Shown here piece after piece: positions 19,360 through 26,301 of a stretch of 64,000 nt of DNA (position 1 is the stretch's first letter; every line of letters starts with the position of its first letter). The notes under the pieces are model-generated. The model did not search any database, had not been told where the DNA came from, and saw only the letters and a program-made list of their open reading frames with translations. A program made the position numbers and the translations under genes. The stretch comes from JAJDTQ01 sp963422385 (GTDB lineage: Bacteria; Desulfobacterota; Binatia; UBA9968; JAJDTQ01): assembly GCA_963422385.1 (NCBI GenBank), contig OY729432.1, forward strand, positions 248,001 to 312,000, given 5' to 3'.

Positions 19360-20358
19360 TCAGCCCGTGCCGAACAACCGCTCCGCGTTGCCGCCGAGGA
19401 TCTTGTCCCTGTCCGTCCGGGTCAAGCGGATCTTCTCGACGATCTCGATGGGGTTGGGATCGCCGATGCCGAAGGGGCAGTCGCTCCCGAGCAGCACGTG
19501 GTCGGCGCCCACCTCCGCCACCAGGAACTCCAGCACGTCCGGCTCGAACACGATGGTGTCGTAGTAGAACCAGCGCAGCACGTCCCGGCCCATGAGCGAG
19601 GTGGTCTTTTGAATCGCCGGCTGGATCTCCCGGCCCCGGGTCATACGGCCGAACTGGTACGGCAGGAACCCGCCGCCGTGGCACAGGATGATCTTGAGAT
19701 CCGGGAAGCGGTCCAGCACCCCGCTGAAGTAGAGGCACGCCACTCCCACGGTGGTGTCGGCCAGGAGGCCCACGATATGGGTAAGGAAGTAGGCGCCCAA
19801 CCGTTCGATGCCCAAGGGGTTCAACGGGTGGATAATCAGCGGCGCCTGCAGACGCTCCGCGGTCTTCCAGAAGGGATCCAGCGACGGATCGTCGAGGTTG
19901 GCGCCGTCGATGTTGGATCCGATCATGGCGCCGTTGAGCCCGCACTCCTTGACCGCCAACTCGAGCTCCTCGGCGGCGGCGGCGCCGTCCTGCAGCGGCA
20001 CGGTGGCGGTGCCCCGGAACTGGCCGTCGCTGTCGCCCGCGGCCAGCGCCTCGCGCATGGCCTCGTTCAGCATGCGGCTCCATTTGACCGCCTGCTCGAT
20101 CGGGAGCATGTACCCCACGATGTCCATCCATGCGGACAGGATCTGCCGGTCCACGCGGCTCTCCCGTACCGTATCCCGCCGCTTCGGCAGGTCCGTGGCG
20201 GGCGCCAGTATGGGCCGGGCCAACGGCCTCCCTCCAAGACGCAGGCGCGGCCCCTGGGGCGTCTCCTCTCCGACTTCCACCCCGAACGACGGGCCGTCCT
20301 TGCGGAGCCGTTCCAGCACGGCCGGCGGTACGTAGTGCGCGTGACAATCGATTTTCAT
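19360..20358 (-). CDS. Amidohydrolase-2 family protein (ACMSD-like decarboxylase/hydrolase)
   Basis: 332 residues of the metal-dependent amidohydrolase superfamily. HAH in the N-terminal MKIDCHAHYVPP is the first metal ligand pair, ILCHGGGFLPYQFGR carries a later histidine, and LLGSDCPFG the catalytic aspartate. This subfamily includes ACMSD and other non-oxidative decarboxylases. Its neighbours (a TPP decarboxylase pair and UbiD) make a decarboxylase or ring-cleavage role more likely than amide hydrolysis, but that is inference. Confidence 0.9.
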   Translation of the reverse strand: MKIDCHAHYVPPAVLERLRKDGPSFGVEVGEETPQGPRLRLGGRPLARPILAPATDLPKRRDTVRESRVDRQILSAWMDIVGYMLPIEQAVKWSRMLNEAMREALAAGDSDGQFRGTATVPLQDGAAAAEELELAVKECGLNGAMIGSNIDGANLDDPSLDPFWKTAERLQAPLIIHPLNPLGIERLGAYFLTHIVGLLADTTVGVACLYFSGVLDRFPDLKIILCHGGGFLPYQFGRMTRGREIQPAIQKTTSLMGRDVLRWFYYDTIVFEPDVLEFLVAEVGADHVLLGSDCPFGIGDPNPIEIVEKIRLTRTDRDKILGGNAERLFGTG

Positions 20359-20392
20359 GATGCGGCCCCGATGATGCCAGACAAGGTTACGG

Positions 20393-21004
20393 TCAGTCCT
20401 TCAGAAAGCTGACCGGCATGGGCATGCTGAGAATGTTCATGCCCTCGGTCTGCTCCACGTGGCGAACGAAGCGGTACTTGTTCTCCACCTCGTCCATGGG
20501 ATACGGCGGCACCTCGGCGCGGGCGGTCTCCACCTTGAGTCCGATGAACGCCGCATCGCGGCCTTCCAGGGCTTTGGAAAAGAGCGTCCGCAGGTCATCG
20601 GGGCTCGCCGCCCACGACGCCTTGCGGATACCCGCCCCCCGGGCCATGGCCACAAGATCCGTGGCGCCTCCGGTGGCGGTATCGATCTCCCCGGAAGCCT
20701 CGTAGACCTCGTTGTCGAGCACCACGTGGGTCAGGTTGGGCGGGTTCTTCCGTGCGATGGTGGGCAGGCTGCAGAGGTTCATCAACAGCGAGCCGTCGCC
20801 GTCGATGGCGACGACCTGCCGGTGCGGCAACCCCAGGGCCATGCCCAGCGCTATGGAGGATACCAAGCCCATGGTGCGGACGCGGAAATTGCCGTCGCCC
20901 GGCCGGCACGCGTACCATTCCACGGTATTGCCGCCGGCGCCGGTCACCACCAAGGCATCCCCGGCCAACTCCGCCATGACCTTGAAACATTCGATGCGGT
21001 TCAT
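20393..21004 (-). CDS. TPP-dependent decarboxylase, C-terminal (pyrophosphate-binding) subunit, sulfopyruvate-decarboxylase beta type
   Basis: 203 residues. The TPP pyrophosphate/Mg motif GDGSLLMNLCSL...VVLDN (GDG-X about 25-N) is clear. The size and the partner gene upstream match two-subunit sulfopyruvate or phosphonopyruvate decarboxylases. The ATG at 21002-21004 is chosen with GGGGA upstream; an ATG nine codons earlier is possible. The C-terminal 50 residues are longer than in the minimal domain. The substrate is probably a 2-oxo acid. Confidence 0.85.
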   Translation of the reverse strand: MNRIECFKVMAELAGDALVVTGAGGNTVEWYACRPGDGNFRVRTMGLVSSIALGMALGLPHRQVVAIDGDGSLLMNLCSLPTIARKNPPNLTHVVLDNEVYEASGEIDTATGGATDLVAMARGAGIRKASWAASPDDLRTLFSKALEGRDAAFIGLKVETARAEVPPYPMDEVENKYRFVRHVEQTEGMNILSMPMPVSFLKD

Positions 21005-21040
21005 CAAGCGTTCCCCGTCGCGCGCGTCCACCGAAGCCCG

Positions 21041-21556
21041 TCATTCTCCCGGACGACGCCGTCCCAGCACGTCCTTGGTCAGCAGCACGGCCACCGGCCG
21101 CTTGTAGTCCTGGGTGAGCACCTGCGTTCGCTTGATCAACGTCCTGGCTTCGTCCGGATCCCGCAGAATGAAGTGGCGGACGCCGAGAGCGCTCAGCACC
21201 GGCTGCGTCATGGCCCCGTTGGTGCTGAACGAACGGTCGCCCACGTCCCCGGCGTAGTAGATCAACAGCAGCAGCGGCAGGTTGTATTGCAGAAGGGTGG
21301 AAACGATGCCGTTGACGCTGTTGAACAGCCCCCCGTTCTGCATGATCAACGCGCACTTCTTGCCCACCAGATAGCCGCCGGTGCAGATGCCGATGCCTTC
21401 CTCCTCACGGCAAAGGGGCACGTGGACGATATCCGGATCCGCCGCCACCCGCTCCAGCAACGGGTGCAGATTGATGTCGGGCAGGGTCGCGACAAGGTCG
21501 ACCCCCGCCTCCTTGAGTCCTTCGAGTATCAATGCGGGTCCGGGATGGTCCGCCAC
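21041..21556 (-). CDS. TPP-dependent decarboxylase, N-terminal (pyrimidine-binding) subunit, sulfopyruvate-decarboxylase alpha type
   Basis: 171 residues. REEEGIGICTGGYL contains the glutamate that activates the TPP pyrimidine ring, and QNGGLFNSVNGIVS is also typical of this domain. The start is GTG at 21554-21556 with GAGGAG upstream. The downstream gene encodes the other half of the active site, so the two should form an alpha2beta2-type enzyme. It is the first gene of the cluster running down to 15462. Confidence 0.87.
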   Translation of the reverse strand: MADHPGPALILEGLKEAGVDLVATLPDINLHPLLERVAADPDIVHVPLCREEEGIGICTGGYLVGKKCALIMQNGGLFNSVNGIVSTLLQYNLPLLLLIYYAGDVGDRSFSTNGAMTQPVLSALGVRHFILRDPDEARTLIKRTQVLTQDYKRPVAVLLTKDVLGRRRPGE

Positions 21557-21751
21557 GCCATGCTCCTCGTTCTGCTCTCCGAACTCCTTCGACTTCGAGC
21601 CTGAATATCACTTTTTGCACCAGCGGCGTCAACCGTTCGGGTGTGCGGTCCCGGGAGCCGGTCCGAGTTGCGGGAACACCCGGTATTGGCTACGTTTTGT
21701 TCGGGAGACGCATTGCCGCGCCGCGCGCCTCGAAGGGAGTCTGCAAACATC

Positions 21752-22630
21752 ATGAAGATCGGCATCGGGCTACCGTTCAAGACCTCCAGGGATAGCTGGC
21801 CGGCCATCGAGGCATTGGCACGCCAGGCGGACGAGGGTCCCTACTCGAGCTTCGCGGTTATCGACCGGCTTGCCTACGACAACTACGAGCCGCTCGTCAT
21901 GCTGGCCGCGCTGGCTTCCGCCACCAGGCATATACGGCTCATGACCGCCGTTCTGGTGGGTCCGCTCAGACGGGCCGGGGTGCTGGCCAAGCAGGCCGCC
22001 ACCATCGACGCCATCTCCGGCGGCCGTCTGAGTCTGGGGATCGCCGTGGGGAGCCGGGAGGACGACTCCCTGGCGGCCCCTTCCGGCTTTCATGACCGCG
22101 GCCGCCGCTTCGACGGCCAGCTCGATCTCATCCGCAAGATCTGGCGCGGGGAAATCGTCAACGACGCTGAGCGGCCCGTGGGGCCCGAGACGGTGCAGTC
22201 CGGTGGTCCGGAGCTTCTGATCGGCGGCACCGCGCCGCGGGCACTGGACCGGGTGGGGAAATACGCCGACGGCTACGTCATGGGCGGCCGGGCGTTGGAC
22301 CGGGAGTGGGCCAGAGGCATCCTCGCACAGGTGGATGAATCGTGGCGCACCCACGGCCGCGCCGGGCGTCCACGCATCGTGGCGTCGATGCTCACGGCGC
22401 TGGGTCCGGGGGCGGAGGAAGCCGTGCGTGGAGCGTTCGCGGACTACTACGGCGGCGATCCCGCGCGCCTCGAAGCCCGGGTGGCACGGGGCAACCTGAC
22501 CACACCGGACGCCATCCGCGAGGCCATGGCGTTCCACCGGGAGCTCGGCACGGACGAACTGATCCTCAAGCCCGCGACCCTTGCGCCGGATCAGATCGAC
22601 CGGTTGACCGAGGTTATCGCGAAATCCTGA
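21752..22630 (+). CDS. LLM-class flavin-dependent oxidoreductase
   Basis: 292 residues, luciferase-like TIM barrel: MKIGIGLPF start, RHIRLMTAVLVGPLRRAGVLAKQAATIDAISGGRLSLGIAVG (the family's core), and IGGTAPRALDRVGKYADGYVMG near the C terminus. It would use FMNH2 or F420 to oxidise or reduce an unknown substrate. The start ATG at 21752 fits the family. Upstream frames are open because of high GC. It is divergent from the decarboxylase cluster and followed by a VOC-domain gene after 16 nt. Confidence 0.88.
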   Translation: MKIGIGLPFKTSRDSWPAIEALARQADEGPYSSFAVIDRLAYDNYEPLVMLAALASATRHIRLMTAVLVGPLRRAGVLAKQAATIDAISGGRLSLGIAVGSREDDSLAAPSGFHDRGRRFDGQLDLIRKIWRGEIVNDAERPVGPETVQSGGPELLIGGTAPRALDRVGKYADGYVMGGRALDREWARGILAQVDESWRTHGRAGRPRIVASMLTALGPGAEEAVRGAFADYYGGDPARLEARVARGNLTTPDAIREAMAFHRELGTDELILKPATLAPDQIDRLTEVIAKS

Positions 22631-22646
22631 AGACCAGGGAGCCGCC

Positions 22647-23555
22647 ATGTCACAAAGCCGTCTCGTCCCGGAGGGGCACGAGGTGTATCTCGACCACGTG
22701 GGACTTTTCGTCCCGGACTTCGACGCGTCGCCCCGGAGACTTGAGGAGCTGGGCTTCTCCCTGACGCCGTTCGTGGCACACATGGCCAGCACCGAGCCCG
22801 GCGTTGCGGCCACACCCAGCGGCACCGGCAATCAATGCGCCATCTTCGGCCAGGGCTACCTCGAGATGCTCGGACCCACGGTGGATACGCCGCTGTCGCG
22901 ACAGCTCCGGGCGCAGCTCCACCGCTACCCGGGTTGGCACCTGATCGCGTTCGCGGCCAACCAGCCCGAGGAGAACCACGAACGCATCGGACGGGACGGC
23001 TTCAAGCCCCTGCCGCTGGTGCGGCTGGCCCGCCCGGTACCCACCGACACCGGCGAGGAGACCTGCCGTTTCTCGGTCATCCGGGTGCCTCCGGAGGTCA
23101 TGCCCGAGGGGCGCATCCAGATCGTCACGCACCACACGCCGGAGCTGGTGTGGCAGTCCCGGTACCAGCACCAGCCCAACGGCGCCGCCGCCCTCACCGG
23201 CGTGCTGGTGTGCGTGGACGACCCCGGAGAAGCGGCCGAGCGCTTCAGCCGGTTCGTCGGGGTCGAGCCGCCGGGGCGGACGGACACCTGGGAGGTGGGG
23301 CTTCACCAAGGCCGCGTTGTCTTCATCCAGGCCCGACGCTTTCATGAGCTCTACCCGGACCGGGAGCTGCCCTGCACACCCTACATTGCCGAGGTGTCCC
23401 TTCGCACCGACGACCTGGCCGCCACGCGCCGCTACTTCGACGAAGGCAATATCCGCTACGACCACGTGGGCGACGACGCTCTGCGAGTGCCGGGCGCCGA
23501 GGCCCTAGGGGCATCCTTTCTGTTCCACGAATCACCCGAGGGTGGCATCCTTTGA
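22647..23555 (+). CDS. VOC-superfamily (glyoxalase-like) protein
   Basis: 302 residues. The N-terminal YLDHVGLFVPDFDASPRRLEELGF and the later GVLVCVDDPGEAAERFSRFVG mark two vicinal-oxygen-chelate modules; the first resembles the glyoxalase-like domain PF13468. Members include dioxygenases, lyases and isomerases, so the reaction is open. It ends in TTGA shared with the TTG start of the reductase downstream, implying translational coupling in a three-gene plus-strand operon. Confidence 0.8.
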   Translation: MSQSRLVPEGHEVYLDHVGLFVPDFDASPRRLEELGFSLTPFVAHMASTEPGVAATPSGTGNQCAIFGQGYLEMLGPTVDTPLSRQLRAQLHRYPGWHLIAFAANQPEENHERIGRDGFKPLPLVRLARPVPTDTGEETCRFSVIRVPPEVMPEGRIQIVTHHTPELVWQSRYQHQPNGAAALTGVLVCVDDPGEAAERFSRFVGVEPPGRTDTWEVGLHQGRVVFIQARRFHELYPDRELPCTPYIAEVSLRTDDLAATRRYFDEGNIRYDHVGDDALRVPGAEALGASFLFHESPEGGIL

Positions 23556-24949
23556 GCACGGACACACGCTACGACTACGACCTGTTCACCATCGGCGCGG
23601 GCTCCGGGGGCGTGCGCGCCAGCCGCATGTCGGCCGTCCACGGCGCGCGAGTGGCGGTGGCGGAAGAACGATACCTGGGCGGTACCTGTGTCAACGTCGG
23701 CTGCATTCCCAAGAAGCTGCTGGTCTACGGCTCCCACTTCACCGACGACTTCGAGGACGCCGCCGGCTTCGGCTGGACCGTGGGCGAACGCGCCTTCGAC
23801 TGGCCGTCGCTGATCCGCAACAAGGACCAGGAGATCGCGCGCCTCAACTCGATCTACCGCGGCCTGCTCCAGAGCCATGGAGTCACGCTGTTCGAGTCCC
23901 GCGCCCGGGTGCTGGACCCGCATACCGTGGAGGTGGCAGGCCGGAAGGTCACCGCCGCCAATATCCTCGTGGCCACCGGGGGCTGGCCCACGGTGCCGAA
24001 CGTTCCGGGCAAGGAGCACGCCATCACGTCCAACGATGCCTTCCACCTGGCGGAGATGCCCAGGCGCGTCGTCATCGTGGGCGGGGGCTACATCGCGGTG
24101 GAGTTCGCGGGCATCTTCAACGGATTCGGCGTCGAGGTCATCCAGCTCTATCGCGGCCCGCTGTTCATGCGCGGCTTCGATCTCGACGTCCGCAACACGC
24201 TGGCCGACGAAATGCGCAAGAAGGGCATCGACCTTCGCTTCGATGCGGACATCGCCGCCATCGAGAAGAATCGAGGAGACCTGACGGCCACCCTGAAGGA
24301 CGGCCAGACGCTGGAAACCGATGCGGTGATGTTCGCCACGGGCCGGCTGCCCAACACCCGCGGGCTGGGCATCGAGGAGACCGGCGTCGAGATGACCCGT
24401 AGCGGCGCGGTGGTGGTCAACCAGCGTTTTCAAACCAACGTCCCGTCCATCTACGCCCTCGGCGATGTCACCGACCGGGTCACGCTCACCCCCGTAGCCA
24501 TTGCCGAGGCCATGATCTTCGCCCGGACCGTGTTCAAGGGGGACATGGGGTCGATGGACTACCGCAACATTCCGTCCGCGGTCTTCAGCCAACCGCCGGT
24601 GGGAACGGTGGGATACACCGAAGAAGCCGCCCGGGAACGCTGCGGCGAGGTGGACGTCTACCGTTCCGCCTTCAGGCCGCTCAAGCACACCCTGTCCGGA
24701 CGGGACGAGAAGACCATGATGAAGCTGATCGTGGAGCGTGCCAGCGACCGGGTCGTGGGCTGCCACATGGTGGGGGCCGACGCCGGCGAGATCATTCAGG
24801 GATTGGCCGTGGCGCTGAGCTGCAACGCCACCAAGGCCGACTTCGACCGGACCATCGGGATACATCCCACCGCCGCGGAGGAGTTCGTCACCATGCGCGA
24901 ACCCGTGAGCGGCGGCGACCAGGAGCCTGTCCGGGTAAGCGAATCGTAG
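23552..24949 (+). CDS. gor: Glutathione-disulfide-reductase-like flavoprotein
   Basis: 465 residues, class I pyridine nucleotide-disulfide oxidoreductase. FAD fold IGAGSGGVRASR; redox disulfide GGTCVNVGCIPKK (Cys46, Cys51); NAD(P)H fold VIVGGGYIAVEFAG with following arginines that favour NADPH; second FAD motif YALGDVT; active-site base in HPTAAEEFVTM. TTG start overlapping the VOC gene by 4 nt. The last nine codons and the stop lie inside an inverted-repeat element, so the C-terminal tail seems supplied by that repeat. Glutathione reductase is likely; a related mixed-disulfide reductase is possible. Confidence 0.88.
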   Translation: MSTDTRYDYDLFTIGAGSGGVRASRMSAVHGARVAVAEERYLGGTCVNVGCIPKKLLVYGSHFTDDFEDAAGFGWTVGERAFDWPSLIRNKDQEIARLNSIYRGLLQSHGVTLFESRARVLDPHTVEVAGRKVTAANILVATGGWPTVPNVPGKEHAITSNDAFHLAEMPRRVVIVGGGYIAVEFAGIFNGFGVEVIQLYRGPLFMRGFDLDVRNTLADEMRKKGIDLRFDADIAAIEKNRGDLTATLKDGQTLETDAVMFATGRLPNTRGLGIEETGVEMTRSGAVVVNQRFQTNVPSIYALGDVTDRVTLTPVAIAEAMIFARTVFKGDMGSMDYRNIPSAVFSQPPVGTVGYTEEAARERCGEVDVYRSAFRPLKHTLSGRDEKTMMKLIVERASDRVVGCHMVGADAGEIIQGLAVALSCNATKADFDRTIGIHPTAAEEFVTMREPVSGGDQEPVRVSES

Positions 24950-25084
24950 CGAGAGGCATGGAAATGGAGGGCATTTGTGGGCGGATTCGAGGAGAATATC
25001 GGGAATATCCGACGAGAATCCAACCGCAAATGGACCTGTTTCCATGCCTCGCAGTAGATTCCTGCTTTACTCGGTCAGGCTCCT
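24921..25084. repeat. 164-bp imperfect long inverted repeat (MITE-like) overlapping the gor 3' end
   Basis: AGGAGCCTGTCCGGGTAAGC at 24921-24940 pairs imperfectly with 25066-25084. The inner arms (from GCGAGAGGCATGGAAA at 24949) pair with the end near 25052, meeting at a small loop around GGGAATATCC. The whole forms a hairpin of about 160 nt with no ORF inside. It resembles a non-autonomous miniature inverted-repeat element. The left arm covers the last codons and stop of the upstream reductase gene. No further copy was found in the window. Confidence 0.7.
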
Positions 25085-25164
25085 AGTTCCTGGAGCGCGA
25101 CACCACACCAGCCATACGAGCACCGGCGGGTTTGAAAACCGCCCCTACATCACATTCACAAAGA

Positions 25165-25551
25165 ATGCGCAGATTCGGATTGATTCTGGCTGTTTGCCTT
25201 GCGCTGGCGCTAACCAGCGCGTGTGGCGACAAGGGTGAGGATTCGCAGGCGGTGAAGGGACCGGACCCGGCCCGAGGGAGGCGGCTCTACATCGCGACCT
25301 GCATCGTGTGTCACAACACAGACCCGAGCAAGCCGGGCTCCCAAGGTCCGGCCATCAAGGGATCTTCATTGGAGCTGCTGGAGGCCAAGGTCCTGCACAG
25401 ACGCTATCCGCCCGACTACAAGCCCCAACGAACGACCAAGGCCATGCCCACGTACCCCCAACTGAGAAAAAGGATTCCGGATATCGCTGCCTATCTGGCG
25501 CAGCCTCAAGCGGCTACGCAATCTCCAACAGCACCCAAAAGATCGCGGTGA
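25165..25551 (+). CDS. Small exported c-type cytochrome (class I)
   Basis: 128 residues. A hydrophobic signal segment MRRFGLILAVCLALALTSAC ends in a Cys that could be lipidated, though the lipobox is imperfect. One haem-binding CxxCH motif (CIVCH) follows, and KAMPTYP supplies a likely methionine ligand. I chose the ATG at 25165 over a TTG at 25132. It converges on, and overlaps by 38 bp, the PuuD-like membrane gene. In PuuD urate hydroxylases a cytochrome c domain is fused to the membrane domain, so this may be the detached equivalent. Confidence 0.82.
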   Translation: MRRFGLILAVCLALALTSACGDKGEDSQAVKGPDPARGRRLYIATCIVCHNTDPSKPGSQGPAIKGSSLELLEAKVLHRRYPPDYKPQRTTKAMPTYPQLRKRIPDIAAYLAQPQAATQSPTAPKRSR

Positions 25552-26203
25552 GGATCAGGCCGCTCCAGATCGTGCCTGGAATGGACGTCAGGAGTTTCTT
25601 GGTGCCTCCCCCGGCGTTACCCACCAATGCATTCAGCTCGACGATGGCGATGATCAAGAGGCTGACGATCCAGAAGACTGCCATATTGCCGCCGGACTCC
25701 CCGTGCGGATAATGGCTCGCCGCGCCCATCAGGAACAGCATGGGTATGGAGAACAGCGTGTTGGTACGGGAGGCGAACCCGGCCCACTGGCCCTTGCCGG
25801 CCGCGTCCGGAAGCGGCTCTCCCCCCTCGGCCACCTTGTTGGCGGAGGCGATGACCACCTGCTGATTGGGCCAGATCACCAGCCACACGTTGAGGAACAT
25901 CAAGGTTCCCATGGTGCCGCCGATGGTGATGGCCATGCCGTAACCGGACGCGAAGAAGTCCTCGCCGAGTTGCAACCACTTGATGAGATAGATGAGTAAA
26001 CCGGCCAGGAAAGTGAACATGGCGCCCCAGCGGAACCACCAGAGGGCGCGGGGCACGAGCTTCTGTATGGCGCCGGTGCGGGTGCCCGCTTCGGTCTCGG
26101 CGAAGAACGGCGTCTGGACGAAATTGAAGTAGTAGAGCAGACCGATCCAGGTCACGCCGGCCAAGAAATGCACCCAACGCAATAGAAATTGAACAAGCTC
26201 CAT
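25514..26203 (-). CDS. PuuD-like membrane protein (urate oxidase N-terminal domain family)
   Basis: 229 residues with about seven transmembrane helices, starting MELVQFLLRWVHFLAGVTWIGLLYYFNF, the typical start of the PuuD/PF06181 membrane domain. The conserved His-rich WVHF and SHYPHGES segments are present. Full-length PuuD carries a C-terminal cytochrome c domain, absent here; a separate cytochrome gene overlaps the 3' end on the other strand. AGGAGG is 6 nt before the chosen ATG. Urate hydroxylation is only suggested by the family, since no purine genes are nearby. Confidence 0.82.
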   Translation of the reverse strand: MELVQFLLRWVHFLAGVTWIGLLYYFNFVQTPFFAETEAGTRTGAIQKLVPRALWWFRWGAMFTFLAGLLIYLIKWLQLGEDFFASGYGMAITIGGTMGTLMFLNVWLVIWPNQQVVIASANKVAEGGEPLPDAAGKGQWAGFASRTNTLFSIPMLFLMGAASHYPHGESGGNMAVFWIVSLLIIAIVELNALVGNAGGGTKKLLTSIPGTIWSGLILTAIFWVLLEIA

Positions 26204-26301
26204 CAAGCACCTCCTGTTTGCTTTTCCTCGAAATATCGCCCCGTTCCGCATTATATGCAGTAACGGGTCGCAGGGTCAATGAAAGGTGCCGGGAACGCAA
26301 T

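Noticed and set aside
17834..20347. An 837-codon open frame on the minus strand across ubiD and the amidohydrolase
   Set aside because: It is an alternative frame of two well-defined genes and is Arg/Gly/Ala-rich without domains.
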